Of a stretch of DNA of 64,000 nt, positions 16,696-25,445 are shown piece by piece (position 1 is the stretch's first letter; every line of letters begins with the position of its first letter). The stretch lies in contig NZ_CP011254.1 in assembly GCF_001006005.1 (NCBI RefSeq), positions 4,836,001 through 4,900,000 of the forward strand, written 5' to 3'. Origin of the DNA: Serratia fonticola (lineage in GTDB: Bacteria; Pseudomonadota; Gammaproteobacteria; Enterobacterales; Enterobacteriaceae). The notes below the pieces were generated by a model. That model did not search any database. It had not been told where the DNA came from and saw only the letters and a list, made by a program, of their open reading frames with translations. The position numbers and the translations under genes are program-made.

Positions 16696-17979
16696 ATGTC
16701 GTCAGCTCAATCTAATGACTATACCGGACGCCCGGTGCGCGTGTTGGTGATTGGTGCCGGTGCTCGTGGGGAAATTTATTCCCGCTATGCGCTCGCCCAT
16801 CCAGAATTGATGCAAGTGGTGGCAGTCGCTGAACCGCGCGATACCTATCGCCAGCAGTTTGTAGCCCAGCACGGCATTTCCCCCGAAAACGTGTTTACCG
16901 ACTGGCAGCAGGCCGTAACAGCGGGCAAGCTGGCCGATGCGGTGATGATTTGTACCCAGGACACTCTGCACCTGGCACCGGCTCTGGCCTTCGCCAAACA
17001 GGGCTATCACATGCTGCTGGAAAAGCCGCTGTCGCCGGACGCGAGTGAGTGCCGCACCATCGTGGAAGAAGTGGAACGCCAAGGGATCATCTTCTCCGTC
17101 GGGCACGTGCTGCGCTATACCCGCTATACCCAGAAACTCAAACAACTGCTGCGCGATAAGGTCATTGGCGACATCGTTAGCCTGCAACATCTGGAGCCGG
17201 TGGGCTATTGGCATCAGGCCCACTCTTTCGTGCGCGGCAACTGGCGCAATGACCAGCAGGCGGCCTTTATGCTGTTGCAAAAATCCTGTCACGATATCGA
17301 CTGGATCCGTTACGTGATGGATACCCCTTGTGAGCAGGTCAGCTCATTTGGTGGGTTACGCCACTTCCGCCAGGAAAACCAGCCACAGGGCGCTGCGGAT
17401 AACTGCCTGGACTGCAGCGTTGAGGCCGAATGCCCCTATTCCGCCAAACGTATCTACCTTGGCGATATTCACAAGGCAACGCCGGGCTTCCTGCGGGTGC
17501 TGACGCCGGAAGTCGACCAGGAGCAACTGGTCGCCGCGCTGCGCAACGGCCCTTATGGCCGCTGTGTCTACCGTTGTGATAACAACGTGGTGGATCATCA
17601 GGTGGTGAATATGCAGTTTAGCGGTGGCCGCACCGCCGCCTTTACCATGACCGCCTTTACCAAAATGGAAGATCGCAAAACGCGCATTTTTGGCAGCCAG
17701 GGATGCCTGGAGGGCGATGGCCGCTACATCCGCATCACCTCCTTCCTTGACGACCGCGAAACGCTGTATGACGTGGACGAGGCCGAAGACCTGCACACCA
17801 TGTCTGGCCACGGCGGCGGCGATTATTATCTGATGCAGCACTTTATCGCTGCCGTGCGTGCCAACGATCCTTCGCAAGTGTTGTCTGGCCCGCAGGAAAC
17901 TTTGCAGAGTCACCTGATGGTCTTTGCCGCCGAACGCGCCCGCCGGGAAAACGCCGTCATCACCTTGGGCGAGGAGTAA
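16696..17979 (+). CDS. Gfo/Idh/MocA family NAD(P)-dependent oxidoreductase
   Basis: A 427-residue two-domain oxidoreductase. The Rossmann fold begins VRVLVIGAGARGEIY. The conserved EKPLSPD motif (near residue 107) carries the catalytic-site Lys-Pro, followed by SVGHVLRYTRY and the substrate-side SCHDIDWIRYVM. A cysteine cluster, NCLDCSVEAECPYSA (about 236-250), could bind a metal and is seen in one branch of the family. Members oxidise sugars, inositols or amino sugars, and some (GH109) use NAD for glycoside cleavage. Sitting between importer and kinase, it probably modifies the imported sugar. The exact reaction is unknown. Confidence 0.85.
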   Translation: MSSAQSNDYTGRPVRVLVIGAGARGEIYSRYALAHPELMQVVAVAEPRDTYRQQFVAQHGISPENVFTDWQQAVTAGKLADAVMICTQDTLHLAPALAFAKQGYHMLLEKPLSPDASECRTIVEEVERQGIIFSVGHVLRYTRYTQKLKQLLRDKVIGDIVSLQHLEPVGYWHQAHSFVRGNWRNDQQAAFMLLQKSCHDIDWIRYVMDTPCEQVSSFGGLRHFRQENQPQGAADNCLDCSVEAECPYSAKRIYLGDIHKATPGFLRVLTPEVDQEQLVAALRNGPYGRCVYRCDNNVVDHQVVNMQFSGGRTAAFTMTAFTKMEDRKTRIFGSQGCLEGDGRYIRITSFLDDRETLYDVDEAEDLHTMSGHGGGDYYLMQHFIAAVRANDPSQVLSGPQETLQSHLMVFAAERARRENAVITLGEE

Positions 17980-17982
17980 ACC

Positions 17983-18906
17983 GTGGCTACTCATGCTATG
18001 CGTTACGGTTTTGATATTGGCGGCACCAAAATCGAAATGGCCGCCTACGATGCCCAGTTGAATCAGGTGCTGTGCCAGCGCGTCAGTACGCCCACCGGCG
18101 ACTACCGCGAGTTTCTCGCCTGCATCGCGCAACTGGTCAGCCAGGCCGATCGCAGCCTGCACACCCAAGGCAGCATCGGCATTGGCTTACCGGGGATCAC
18201 CGACCCACGCAGCCGCAAGCAGTTGGCGGTAAACGTGCCCTGCCTGACGGGCCACTGTCTGGCAGACGATCTGACCCAGGAGCTATCGCGACCGGTAGAG
18301 ATTGAAAACGATTGCCGCTGTTTTGCACTTTCGGAGGCCAGCACGCCCCAGACCGAACGGTTGGAGGTGGTGTTTGGTGCCATCATCGGTACCGGCGCTG
18401 GCGGCGGGCTGGTGATGAACAAACGGCTCCACAAGGGTCGCAATGGACTGGCTGGTGAATGGGGGCATACGCCTATCTCGGCCCAATTGGCGCAGCGTTA
18501 CGATCTGCCGCTGTTTGTCTGCAATTGCGGCCTAACCGGTTGCTTTGAGCGTTATGTCTCCGGTAGCGGCCTGTTGGCCCTGAGCCAACACTTTGGCCAT
18601 AGCGCGGCCAACGTTCCGGCGCTGATCGCCAGTTACCGTCAGGGCGATCCGTTAGCGCAGCACCTGATGGGGATCTACATCGATATCCTGGCCAGCGCGT
18701 TGGCCAGCCTGCAACTGTTGCTGGATGTGGACGCTTTCGTGCTAGGGGGCGGGCTTTCTAACGTGAGCGAACTCTATGCACAGTTGCCTGCCGCCATGAG
18801 CCGCTGGCTACTGCCAGGGACGGAACCGGCGATGGTTTATCCCCCAGTGTATGGCGACAGCAGCGGCGTACGCGGTGCGGCACTGTTGCGCCAAAGCTGG
18901 CAATAA
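17983..18906 (+). CDS. ROK-family sugar kinase, NagK-like (probable amino-sugar kinase)
   Basis: A 307-residue cytoplasmic kinase. The ATP-binding DIGGTKIEMA is at the N-terminus. IENDCRCFALSEA holds the catalytic Asp. IGTGAGGGLV and the zinc site GEWGH...CNCGLTGCFERYVSG follow the ROK pattern C-x-C-x4-C. Overall it resembles E. coli N-acetylglucosamine kinase NagK. The start is GTG at 17983, six bases after a GAGGAG site and 3 bp from the preceding stop, so it is co-transcribed with the oxidoreductase. With AgaS downstream, the likely substrate is GalNAc or galactosamine, giving the 6-phosphate. This is inferred. Confidence 0.85.
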   Translation: MATHAMRYGFDIGGTKIEMAAYDAQLNQVLCQRVSTPTGDYREFLACIAQLVSQADRSLHTQGSIGIGLPGITDPRSRKQLAVNVPCLTGHCLADDLTQELSRPVEIENDCRCFALSEASTPQTERLEVVFGAIIGTGAGGGLVMNKRLHKGRNGLAGEWGHTPISAQLAQRYDLPLFVCNCGLTGCFERYVSGSGLLALSQHFGHSAANVPALIASYRQGDPLAQHLMGIYIDILASALASLQLLLDVDAFVLGGGLSNVSELYAQLPAAMSRWLLPGTEPAMVYPPVYGDSSGVRGAALLRQSWQ

Positions 18907-19239
18907 AAAAATTAAGGAAAGCTCACCCGCATTAATCACCGTGGGTAGCTTTCATCCACGGCGGAATTAATTGGCGTGGTCACGGAGATATTAGCCGAAT
19001 AAATAAGGCATTACCGGTTTTCAGTTTATTTCCACGCGGCTTTCATTTGATGACCAACCGAAAGACGCCACGGTAATAACCGGTTGAAATATAAGATTAT
19101 ATTTAAATTTTTCGATTGCGTTGCGTGGTTTCGTTTGCTGTAATTTGCAACGAAAGACTGAAAATACGCCTGTAACGGTTGCTGTGGCCCCTATGCCACG
19201 GCCGGGGTTTGCTACGGGTAAATCAGGAGTCAGCTATTC
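18907..19239. promoter_or_regulatory. Regulatory region ahead of the AgaR-type gene
   Basis: 333 bp, AT-rich, without a gene. It holds several TTTCG-type boxes: CTTTCATTTGA (19040-19050), CCAACCGAAAG (19054-19064), GGTTTCGTTTG (19127-19137) and CAACGAAAG (19148-19156). The 11-mer at 19054 is the exact reverse complement of the box at 12259-12269. This suggests autoregulation and joint control of the importer operon by the encoded DeoR-type protein. Confidence 0.55.
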
Positions 19240-20010
19240 ATGATCAATACCGTAAAACGGCGGGAATTAATTATCGACCAGCTATGCCGTGAGGGCACGG
19301 TGCGCGTGGAACAGTTGAGCAGCCAGTTTGCCGTCTCTACCGTCACCATTCGCAGCGATCTGCGCCATCTGGAAAAAAGTGGCTGTGCGGTACGGGCCTA
19401 CGGCGGCGCGATGCTCAATAAACAGTTCGCCTTCGATCGCCCGCTACAAGACAAGGGGCGCATCAACCGCGATGTGAAATTCACCATTGCCTGTGCCGCC
19501 GCCGCGTTGGTTAACGACGGTGACGCGATCATTCTCGACTCGGGCTCCACCACTAGCCAGATGGCTACCCAGTTAGCAGGTAAGAAAGACCTGGTGGTGA
19601 TGACCAACGCCCTGAATATCGCCTTTGAATTGGCCAGTAATGAGCAGGTGGATTTGATGGTGGTCGGCGGCAGCGTGCGGCGCAAGTCTTGGTCGCTGTA
19701 TGGCCCCGCTGCCGAGCAGCACATTCGCCAATATCGCTTTGATAAATTTTTCCTCGGCGTTGATGGCTTTGATTTGGTGGGCGGCATCACCACGCCAGAT
19801 CCCGGTGAAGCACAGCTCAACCGCGCCATGTGCGAAGTGGCCCGCGAAGTGATTGCGGTGGTTGACGCCAGCAAGTTTGGCCGTAGCAGCTTCTGCATGA
19901 TCCGCGAGATCGGCCAGATCCACCGATTGGTGACCGACAGCCGCATTCCGACCAATTACCTGCATGCGCTGCAAAATCTGGGGGTCCAGGTGATTATCGC
20001 CGACCAATGA
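19240..20010 (+). CDS. agaR: DeoR-family transcriptional regulator, AgaR type
   Basis: A 256-residue repressor. The N-terminal DeoR helix-turn-helix (residues 1-57) contains RREL...VEQLSSQFAVSTVTIRSDLRHLEKSG, followed by AVRAYGGAML. The C-terminal sugar-phosphate sensor domain has ILDSGSTTSQMA, MTNALNIA, VVGGSVRRKSWSLYGPAAEQ and FFLGVDGFD. It resembles E. coli AgaR closely along its length. DeoR-type sensors bind phosphorylated sugars, so a GalN-6-P or tagatose-phosphate effector is plausible. Shared boxes ahead of this gene and of the importer operon support a local regulon. A 149-bp repeat array starts 29 bp after its stop. Confidence 0.85.
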   Translation: MINTVKRRELIIDQLCREGTVRVEQLSSQFAVSTVTIRSDLRHLEKSGCAVRAYGGAMLNKQFAFDRPLQDKGRINRDVKFTIACAAAALVNDGDAIILDSGSTTSQMATQLAGKKDLVVMTNALNIAFELASNEQVDLMVVGGSVRRKSWSLYGPAAEQHIRQYRFDKFFLGVDGFDLVGGITTPDPGEAQLNRAMCEVAREVIAVVDASKFGRSSFCMIREIGQIHRLVTDSRIPTNYLHALQNLGVQVIIADQ

Positions 20011-20039
20011 ATGGGTTTCCGCTGGCCCCCTCACCCCAA

Positions 20040-20790
20040 CCCTCTCCCTCAAGGGAGAGGGAGCTAGTGCAGAGCAGCAGTCAGGTACAGAGGCTACTTC
20101 GAAAGCAGGCACTAAACGGAACGGCGGTCAGGTTCAGGCGTATTAGGCATCTGGGATCGCCCCCTCACCCCAACCCTCTCCCTCAAGGGAGAGGGAGCTG
20201 GTACGGAGCAGCAGTCAGGTACATAGCAACTCCGGAATCAAAAGAGTGGGTACGGAGAAATAGCCAGGTACAGAAGCTAATTAGTGGCGAGCGCAGGAGT
20301 TGGCCGGTGGCACGGTTCAATCCCCTCTCCCTCAAGGGAGAGGGGGCTGGTACGGAGCAGCAGTCAGGTACATAGCAACTCCGGAATCAAAGGGGTGGGT
20401 ACGGAGAAATAGCCAGGTACAGAAGCTAATTAGTGGCGAGCGCAGGAGTTGGCCGGTGCCACGGTTCGATCCCCTCTCCCTCAAGGGAGAGGGGGCTGGT
20501 ACGGAGCAGCAGTCAGGTATATAGCAACTCCGGAATCAAAGGGGTGGGTACGGACAAATAGCCAGGTACAGAAGCTAATTAGTGGCGAGCGCAGGAGTTG
20601 GCCGGTGGCACGGTTCGATTCCCTCTCCCTTTGGGAGAGGGGGCTGGTACGAAGCAGCAGTCAGGTACATAGCAACTCCGGAATCCTAAGAGTGGGTACG
20701 GAGAAATAGCCAGGTACAGAAGCTAATTAGTGGCGAGCGCAGGAGTTGGCCGGTGGCACGGTTCGATCCCCTCTCCCTTTGGGAGAGGGT
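20040..20790 (+). repeat. 149-bp tandem repeat array with REP-like hairpins
   Basis: Each unit begins with a stem CCCTCTCCC...GGGAGAGGG. Unit starts are 20040 (diverged, 134 bp), 20174, 20323, 20472 and 20621 (149, 149, 149 and 148 bp), with a closing hairpin at 20769. Units differ at only a few positions, for example CTCAAG versus CTTTG in the loop. The array is bounded by CCCCTCACCCCAAC at the left and TTAGGGTGAGGGG at the right, so its ends are inverted. Each unit holds two related 23-bp blocks, GGTACGGAG...CAGGTACA, 49 bp apart. Frames across it are not multiples of three, so it is not coding. Confidence 0.93.
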
Positions 20791-20895
20791 TAGGGTGAGG
20801 GGCAACTCACAGCACCAGACCCTAACCTGGCTCAGCACCGCATCAACAGGCATTTATTAGGTATTAACCGTTTTATTTTTTAAGGAGTTACCATC

Positions 20896-22059
20896 ATGAC
20901 AGGTTATTTTTCTTACGATGCGGACTGGCTGGAGCAACATCATGCGCTGCATACCGCCCGTGAGATTTGGCAGCAGCCGGACCTTTGGGCTGCCTTGCAC
21001 CAGCAGTTGGTCGCACAACAGGAGCAATGCTCCGCTTTCCTGACGCCGCTGCTGCAAAACCCGCGCCTGCAGATTGTGCTGTGCGGTGCTGGCAGCTCAG
21101 CCTTTGCCGGTCGGGCGCTGGCCCCATGGCTGAGGGAGAAAACCGGCCGGGATGTTGCGGCCTATGGCACCACCGATATCGTCGCCAATCCGCAGCAGTT
21201 TCTCGACCCGTCACGCCCGACGCTGCTGGTCTCTTTCGCCCGTTCCGGCAACAGCCCGGAAAGCGTCGCTTCGGTAGCGCTGGCAGATCAACTGCTCCCC
21301 CAGTGCTATCACCTGATGCTAGTGTGCAACCCGGACAGCCAGTTGGCCAACTACGCGCACGGCCGTAAGAACGTTTGTGCCCTGGTGATGCCACAGGGCT
21401 CAAACGACCAGAGCTTTGCCATGACCTCCAGCTTCAGTTGCATGATGCTGAGCACCGCGCTGCTGTTAGGCCCCTATTCCCTGGATGCAGCCCAGCAACC
21501 ACTAGCGCAGATGATCGAGCGCTGTAGAGAACTGCGTGAAACGCTGCAATCCCAAGTAAAAACCCTGGCCAGCAGTGGCTTTAGCCGTTACATCGTGCTC
21601 GGCAGTAGCTGTTTCACCGGCCTGGCGGAGGAAGCCTCGCTGAAAATGTTGGAACTGACCGCCGGGCAAATCGTCACCCGCTACGACTCGCCTCTGGGCC
21701 TGCGTCACGGCCCTAAATTTATGGTCGATCCACAGACGTTGGTGCTGCTGATGCTCTCCAGCAACCGCTATACCGAGCGTTATGAGCAGGATCTGTGGGA
21801 CGAACTCCAGCGCGACGGTTTGGCCAAGCAGCTGGTTGGCCTGGGTAACTCGCCAACGGAGAAAACGGGCCAGTCCGATTTGCATCATGCCGACGACGAT
21901 ATCTGGCTGTTATTCCCCTATCTGCTGTTCGCCCAAATGCTGGCGTTTGAAAGCTCGCTGGCGCGCGGCCTGACGCCGGATAACCCTTGCCCAACCGGGG
22001 AAGTCAACCGCGTGGTAAAAGGCGTGACCATTTATCCCTACTCTGCTACCGAGCTGTAA
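20896..22059 (+). CDS. agaS: AgaS, galactosamine-6-phosphate deaminase/isomerase (SIS domain)
   Basis: A 387-residue double-SIS-domain enzyme. CGAGSSAFAGRALAPWL, LVSFARSGNSPESVASV, CYHLMLVCNPDSQL, FAMTSSFSCMM, LEEASLKMLELTAG-like text and YDSPLGLRHGPKFMV match E. coli AgaS block by block, including the closing NRVVKGVTIYP. AgaS converts GalN-6-P to tagatose-6-P plus ammonia in GalNAc and galactosamine catabolism. The ATG follows TAAGGAG. It is 9 bp ahead of the aldolase gene and is separated from the regulator by the repeat array. It acts in the cytoplasm. Confidence 0.92.
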   Translation: MTGYFSYDADWLEQHHALHTAREIWQQPDLWAALHQQLVAQQEQCSAFLTPLLQNPRLQIVLCGAGSSAFAGRALAPWLREKTGRDVAAYGTTDIVANPQQFLDPSRPTLLVSFARSGNSPESVASVALADQLLPQCYHLMLVCNPDSQLANYAHGRKNVCALVMPQGSNDQSFAMTSSFSCMMLSTALLLGPYSLDAAQQPLAQMIERCRELRETLQSQVKTLASSGFSRYIVLGSSCFTGLAEEASLKMLELTAGQIVTRYDSPLGLRHGPKFMVDPQTLVLLMLSSNRYTERYEQDLWDELQRDGLAKQLVGLGNSPTEKTGQSDLHHADDDIWLLFPYLLFAQMLAFESSLARGLTPDNPCPTGEVNRVVKGVTIYPYSATEL

Positions 22060-22923
<864 letters not shown>

Positions 22924-23264
22924 CTCTAAAGAGTAAGGTTAAGGGCCGCAGAATAACGATGACTATGCGGCCTTAACATTAATATCGCTATTTAAAGTCA
23001 CACCCGTTATTATAAGCAGCATTAAAAGTAATAATTCTCACATCGCCCCCTAAATTCTCCCACTATGATCTAAATCATGGTTTTACTGCCTGCCCATCCC
23101 TACTATTAAATTCAATTAACGAACGATTGCTGTTATTATTATTTACTCAATACATTATAGTAACGTTGGAAATTAAATCATCAGACAATGGAAGTTTATT
23201 TTTTAGACAATAATCGACTTTTTTGTTAATGGATGGTTTTACTTTATGCTAATAGGAATAGCTT
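22924..23264. other. Intergenic region with hairpin and FNR-like palindrome
   Basis: 341 bp without a gene, very AT-rich after 22980. A stem-loop at 22938-22977 (GTTAAGG-G-CCGCA pairing with TGCGGCCTTAAC, one bulge) follows the aldolase stop and probably marks the transcript end, although no U-run follows. ATGATCTAAATCAT at 23065-23078 is a near-palindrome with TGAT-N4-ATCA, resembling a weak FNR box. The low GC content compared with flanking DNA hints at imported sequence. Confidence 0.5.
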
Positions 23265-23576
23265 ATGAAATCTATTATTACGGCTTTGGCCATACTGGCA
23301 GCCCTGCCACTTTCAGCCCATTCAAAACAAGAAGTTAGCCACAACACCATCTCCGGGAGCATCCAGTTTTCCGGCAAAATCAGCGCCCCAACCTGCGAAA
23401 TTGCGCGCAATGATGGTCAATATATATCCAGTTGCTATCGTGAAACCGCCTTCAACACCAATGAATTTATCAAAATGCCATTGGATAATATGGGTTCGGA
23501 ATTAATGGGCAAACCCATTCGTGAATCGGTGTTTAATGACCCTTCTCTACAACGAATTACGTTAATTTACAATTAA
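23265..23576 (+). CDS. Small secreted protein with a weak fimbrial-subunit-like N-terminus
   Basis: A 103-residue protein with a clear signal peptide (MKSIITALAILAALPLSAHS, cleavage near residue 20). The mature part contains GSIQFSGKISAPTCEIA, which resembles the first strand of FimA-type pilin subunits (GxIxFxGxIxxxxC). It has two cysteines, C46 and C57. It is too short for a full subunit, which normally runs near 150-180 residues, and lacks the typical C-terminal donor-acceptor block. No usher or chaperone gene is nearby. An AGGA site precedes the ATG and a strong terminator follows at 23661. It could be an orphan small periplasmic protein. Its function is not recognised. Confidence 0.6.
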   Translation: MKSIITALAILAALPLSAHSKQEVSHNTISGSIQFSGKISAPTCEIARNDGQYISSCYRETAFNTNEFIKMPLDNMGSELMGKPIRESVFNDPSLQRITLIYN

Positions 23577-23660
23577 TCCTAATCGACGGAATTATGTCAT
23601 ACAATTAGCCATAGAAAATGATTTTGTGGTTTTATTAACATCTTGGCGTTTCGCCTCTCG

Positions 23661-23692
23661 GGGTATACCCACTTGGGTGTACCCTGTTTTTT
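23661..23692 (+). terminator. Rho-independent terminator after the small secreted protein
   Basis: Arms GGGTATACCC (23661-23670) and GGGTGTACCC (23675-23684) pair over 10 bp with one G-U pair and a 4-base loop. TG and six T follow. It separates the small secreted protein gene from ogt. Confidence 0.85.
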
Positions 23693-23788
23693 CCTTTAGC
23701 CCCCGCCCCATCAGCATGTCCGAAATCCGCCATCACATCCGGCTCTTTCATGTAATAATCGCCCTATCAAACGCAAGGAGTGAACAAC

Positions 23789-24313
23789 ATGCTGACCTTT
23801 TTTATTGATCGTATGCCGACGCCGGTCGGTGAACTGGTGTTGATCGGAGATGAGCAAGGACGGATGCGCGCGCTGGACTGGACCGATCATGAGGCTCGCC
23901 TGATGAAGCTGCTCAACAGCCATTATCGAGCCTCTCCTTTCATCATTCAGGAACAAGCCAACCCAGGCGGCCTGACGGAAGTGATGCAACGCTATTTTGC
24001 TGGCGAGTTGGCAGCCATCGACACTGTGCCGGTGATGACTGCGGGCACCGAGTTCCAGCGCACCGTCTGGCAACAACTGCGGCAAATTCCCTGTGGGGAG
24101 ATCATCACCTACGGGGAATTGGCCAAGCGCATTGGCAGGCCAACCGCTTCGCGCGCAGTTGGCATGGCTAACGGCACGAACCCGATCAGTATCGTGGTTC
24201 CCTGCCACCGAGTGATCGGCTCACAGGGTGCGCTGACCGGTTACGCCGGAGGGGTGCAGCGCAAACAATGGCTGCTGAAACATGAAGGTTTCCTGCCCCA
24301 GGATCTGATTTAA
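23789..24313 (+). CDS. ogt: Methylated-DNA--protein-cysteine methyltransferase
   Basis: A 174-residue DNA repair protein that transfers alkyl groups from O6-alkylguanine to its own cysteine. The active-site motif is IVVPCHRVIGSQGALTGYAGG near residue 138. The helix-turn-helix region is YGELAKRIGRPTASRAVGMANGTNP. Length and N-terminus (LTFFIDRMPTPVGELVLI) match E. coli Ogt. A GTG at 23780 is in frame, but the AAGGAG at 23774-23779 abuts it and serves the ATG at 23789. In E. coli ogt is beside fnr; here the arabinitol genes lie between them. It converges with dalR, overlapping by 4 bp. Confidence 0.94.
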   Translation: MLTFFIDRMPTPVGELVLIGDEQGRMRALDWTDHEARLMKLLNSHYRASPFIIQEQANPGGLTEVMQRYFAGELAAIDTVPVMTAGTEFQRTVWQQLRQIPCGEIITYGELAKRIGRPTASRAVGMANGTNPISIVVPCHRVIGSQGALTGYAGGVQRKQWLLKHEGFLPQDLI

Positions 24314-25257
24314 TCGGCCAGTAGCGCCAAGGCGCTCTCCTCATCCGTCACTAGGCCGTTGATCCAGCGGCCTAGCAAGGCGGCACGAATGGCCTGATGC
24401 TTTTCTGCGCCACCGGCCAGCGCAATCACCGGTTTTTCCGGCCGTTGGTGCAGATTGACGCTGGTCAGCCGCCGATCGAGTTCGCTGGCCACCCGCTGGC
24501 CCTGCGGATCGATAAAATGGCCCAGCATTTCTGCCACCGCGTTAGATTCGCACAGCCGATCAACATCTTCTGCGGTGATAAATCCATCCTTGTGCAGCGG
24601 GCAGTGATATTCGATGGTGCCAATGCCGATAAAGGTCACATCGGCCTGGCTGGCCTTGTCGTTAACCGTGCGGTAAATGCGGTGGTTGCACCACAAGGCG
24701 CGATCCTGTTCGCTATCGGCAAACAGCGGTGCGGGCAGGATAAAGTAGCGGCCCTGGGTTTTCTCCGCCATCCACAGCGGTACATCATACCGGGTACAGG
24801 AGCCATCAGCCGCGATCGCACCAATCAGTGAGACGCAGCTATGCTGTGGCCGCTCCAATTCAGGCAGTTCATCAATCGCCGCCTTCAGGCTACGGCCTGA
24901 ACCAACCCCAATGTTCAATGGCTGTTCACTGCGCAAAAACTGCGCCATCACTTCAGCCCCGGCCACCGCCACCGCGCGGTTTATTCCAGCGCTCTCCATT
25001 CCCTGGCTAGGCACCACCTGACACAGCGTTAAGCCATAGCGTGCGCTAAGACGGGCCGATAATTCCATGCAGCGCCCTACCGGGTGGGAAATGTTGACGC
25101 TGATCAGACCGCTGTCGATCGCCAATGCCACCAGCCGCTGCGCAACCTGGCGCGATACGCCCAACGCTTCGGCAATTTCATTCTGAGTCTGTCCGGCCAC
25201 GTAATACATCCAGGCGGCGCGCGCCGCCTGATCCAGCTTCTTATCGTGTTTGACCAT
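24310..25257 (-). CDS. dalR: SorC/DeoR-type regulator of the arabinitol operon
   Basis: A 315-residue SorC-family regulator. The N-terminal helix-turn-helix (about 12-52) includes QNEIAEALGVSRQVAQRLVALA. The rest is the sugar-phosphate-binding domain, with NIGVGSGRSLKAAID, ADVTFIGIGTIEYHCPLHKDGFI and VIALAGGAEKHQAIRAALLG. It is divergent from dalD-dalK-dalT, the arrangement known for Klebsiella dalR, so it probably senses arabinitol or a derived sugar phosphate and controls those genes. The promoter region between the two is 188 bp. Confidence 0.83.
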   Translation of the reverse strand: MVKHDKKLDQAARAAWMYYVAGQTQNEIAEALGVSRQVAQRLVALAIDSGLISVNISHPVGRCMELSARLSARYGLTLCQVVPSQGMESAGINRAVAVAGAEVMAQFLRSEQPLNIGVGSGRSLKAAIDELPELERPQHSCVSLIGAIAADGSCTRYDVPLWMAEKTQGRYFILPAPLFADSEQDRALWCNHRIYRTVNDKASQADVTFIGIGTIEYHCPLHKDGFITAEDVDRLCESNAVAEMLGHFIDPQGQRVASELDRRLTSVNLHQRPEKPVIALAGGAEKHQAIRAALLGRWINGLVTDEESALALLAD

Positions 25258-25343
25258 GTTGTTTCACTCGCTACCCCTGATGGCCCCATTTTACCGGCAT
25301 TCCACCTGCCCGCAGAGGTCGATTTGCACATTTGTGAGCTAAA

Positions 25344-25358
25344 GCCCATTTAAAGGGC
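25344..25358. promoter_or_regulatory. Candidate DalR operator
   Basis: GCCCATTTAAAGGGC is an imperfect palindrome with GCCC/GGGC arms in the middle of the dalR-dalD divergent region. A related GGGC...GCCC pair lies nearer the dalD start (about 25408-25419). Assignment to DalR is by position only. Confidence 0.35.
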
Positions 25359-25445
25359 AAAAGTTTATTTACTCTATCGCCATTAACAGAGCAAATGCCC
25401 CACAAAAGGGCGGATGCCCTAAAATAACCTTTAGTGGAGAACGTT

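Noticed and set aside
20007..20709. Three overlapping plus-strand open frames across the repeat array
   Set aside because: They are translations of the 149-bp repeats in successive frames, since 149 is not a multiple of three. They lack ribosome binding sites and domain features.
20040..20790. Possible CRISPR array
   Set aside because: The whole 149-bp unit repeats with no unique spacers, the repeats are far too long, and no cas genes are nearby.
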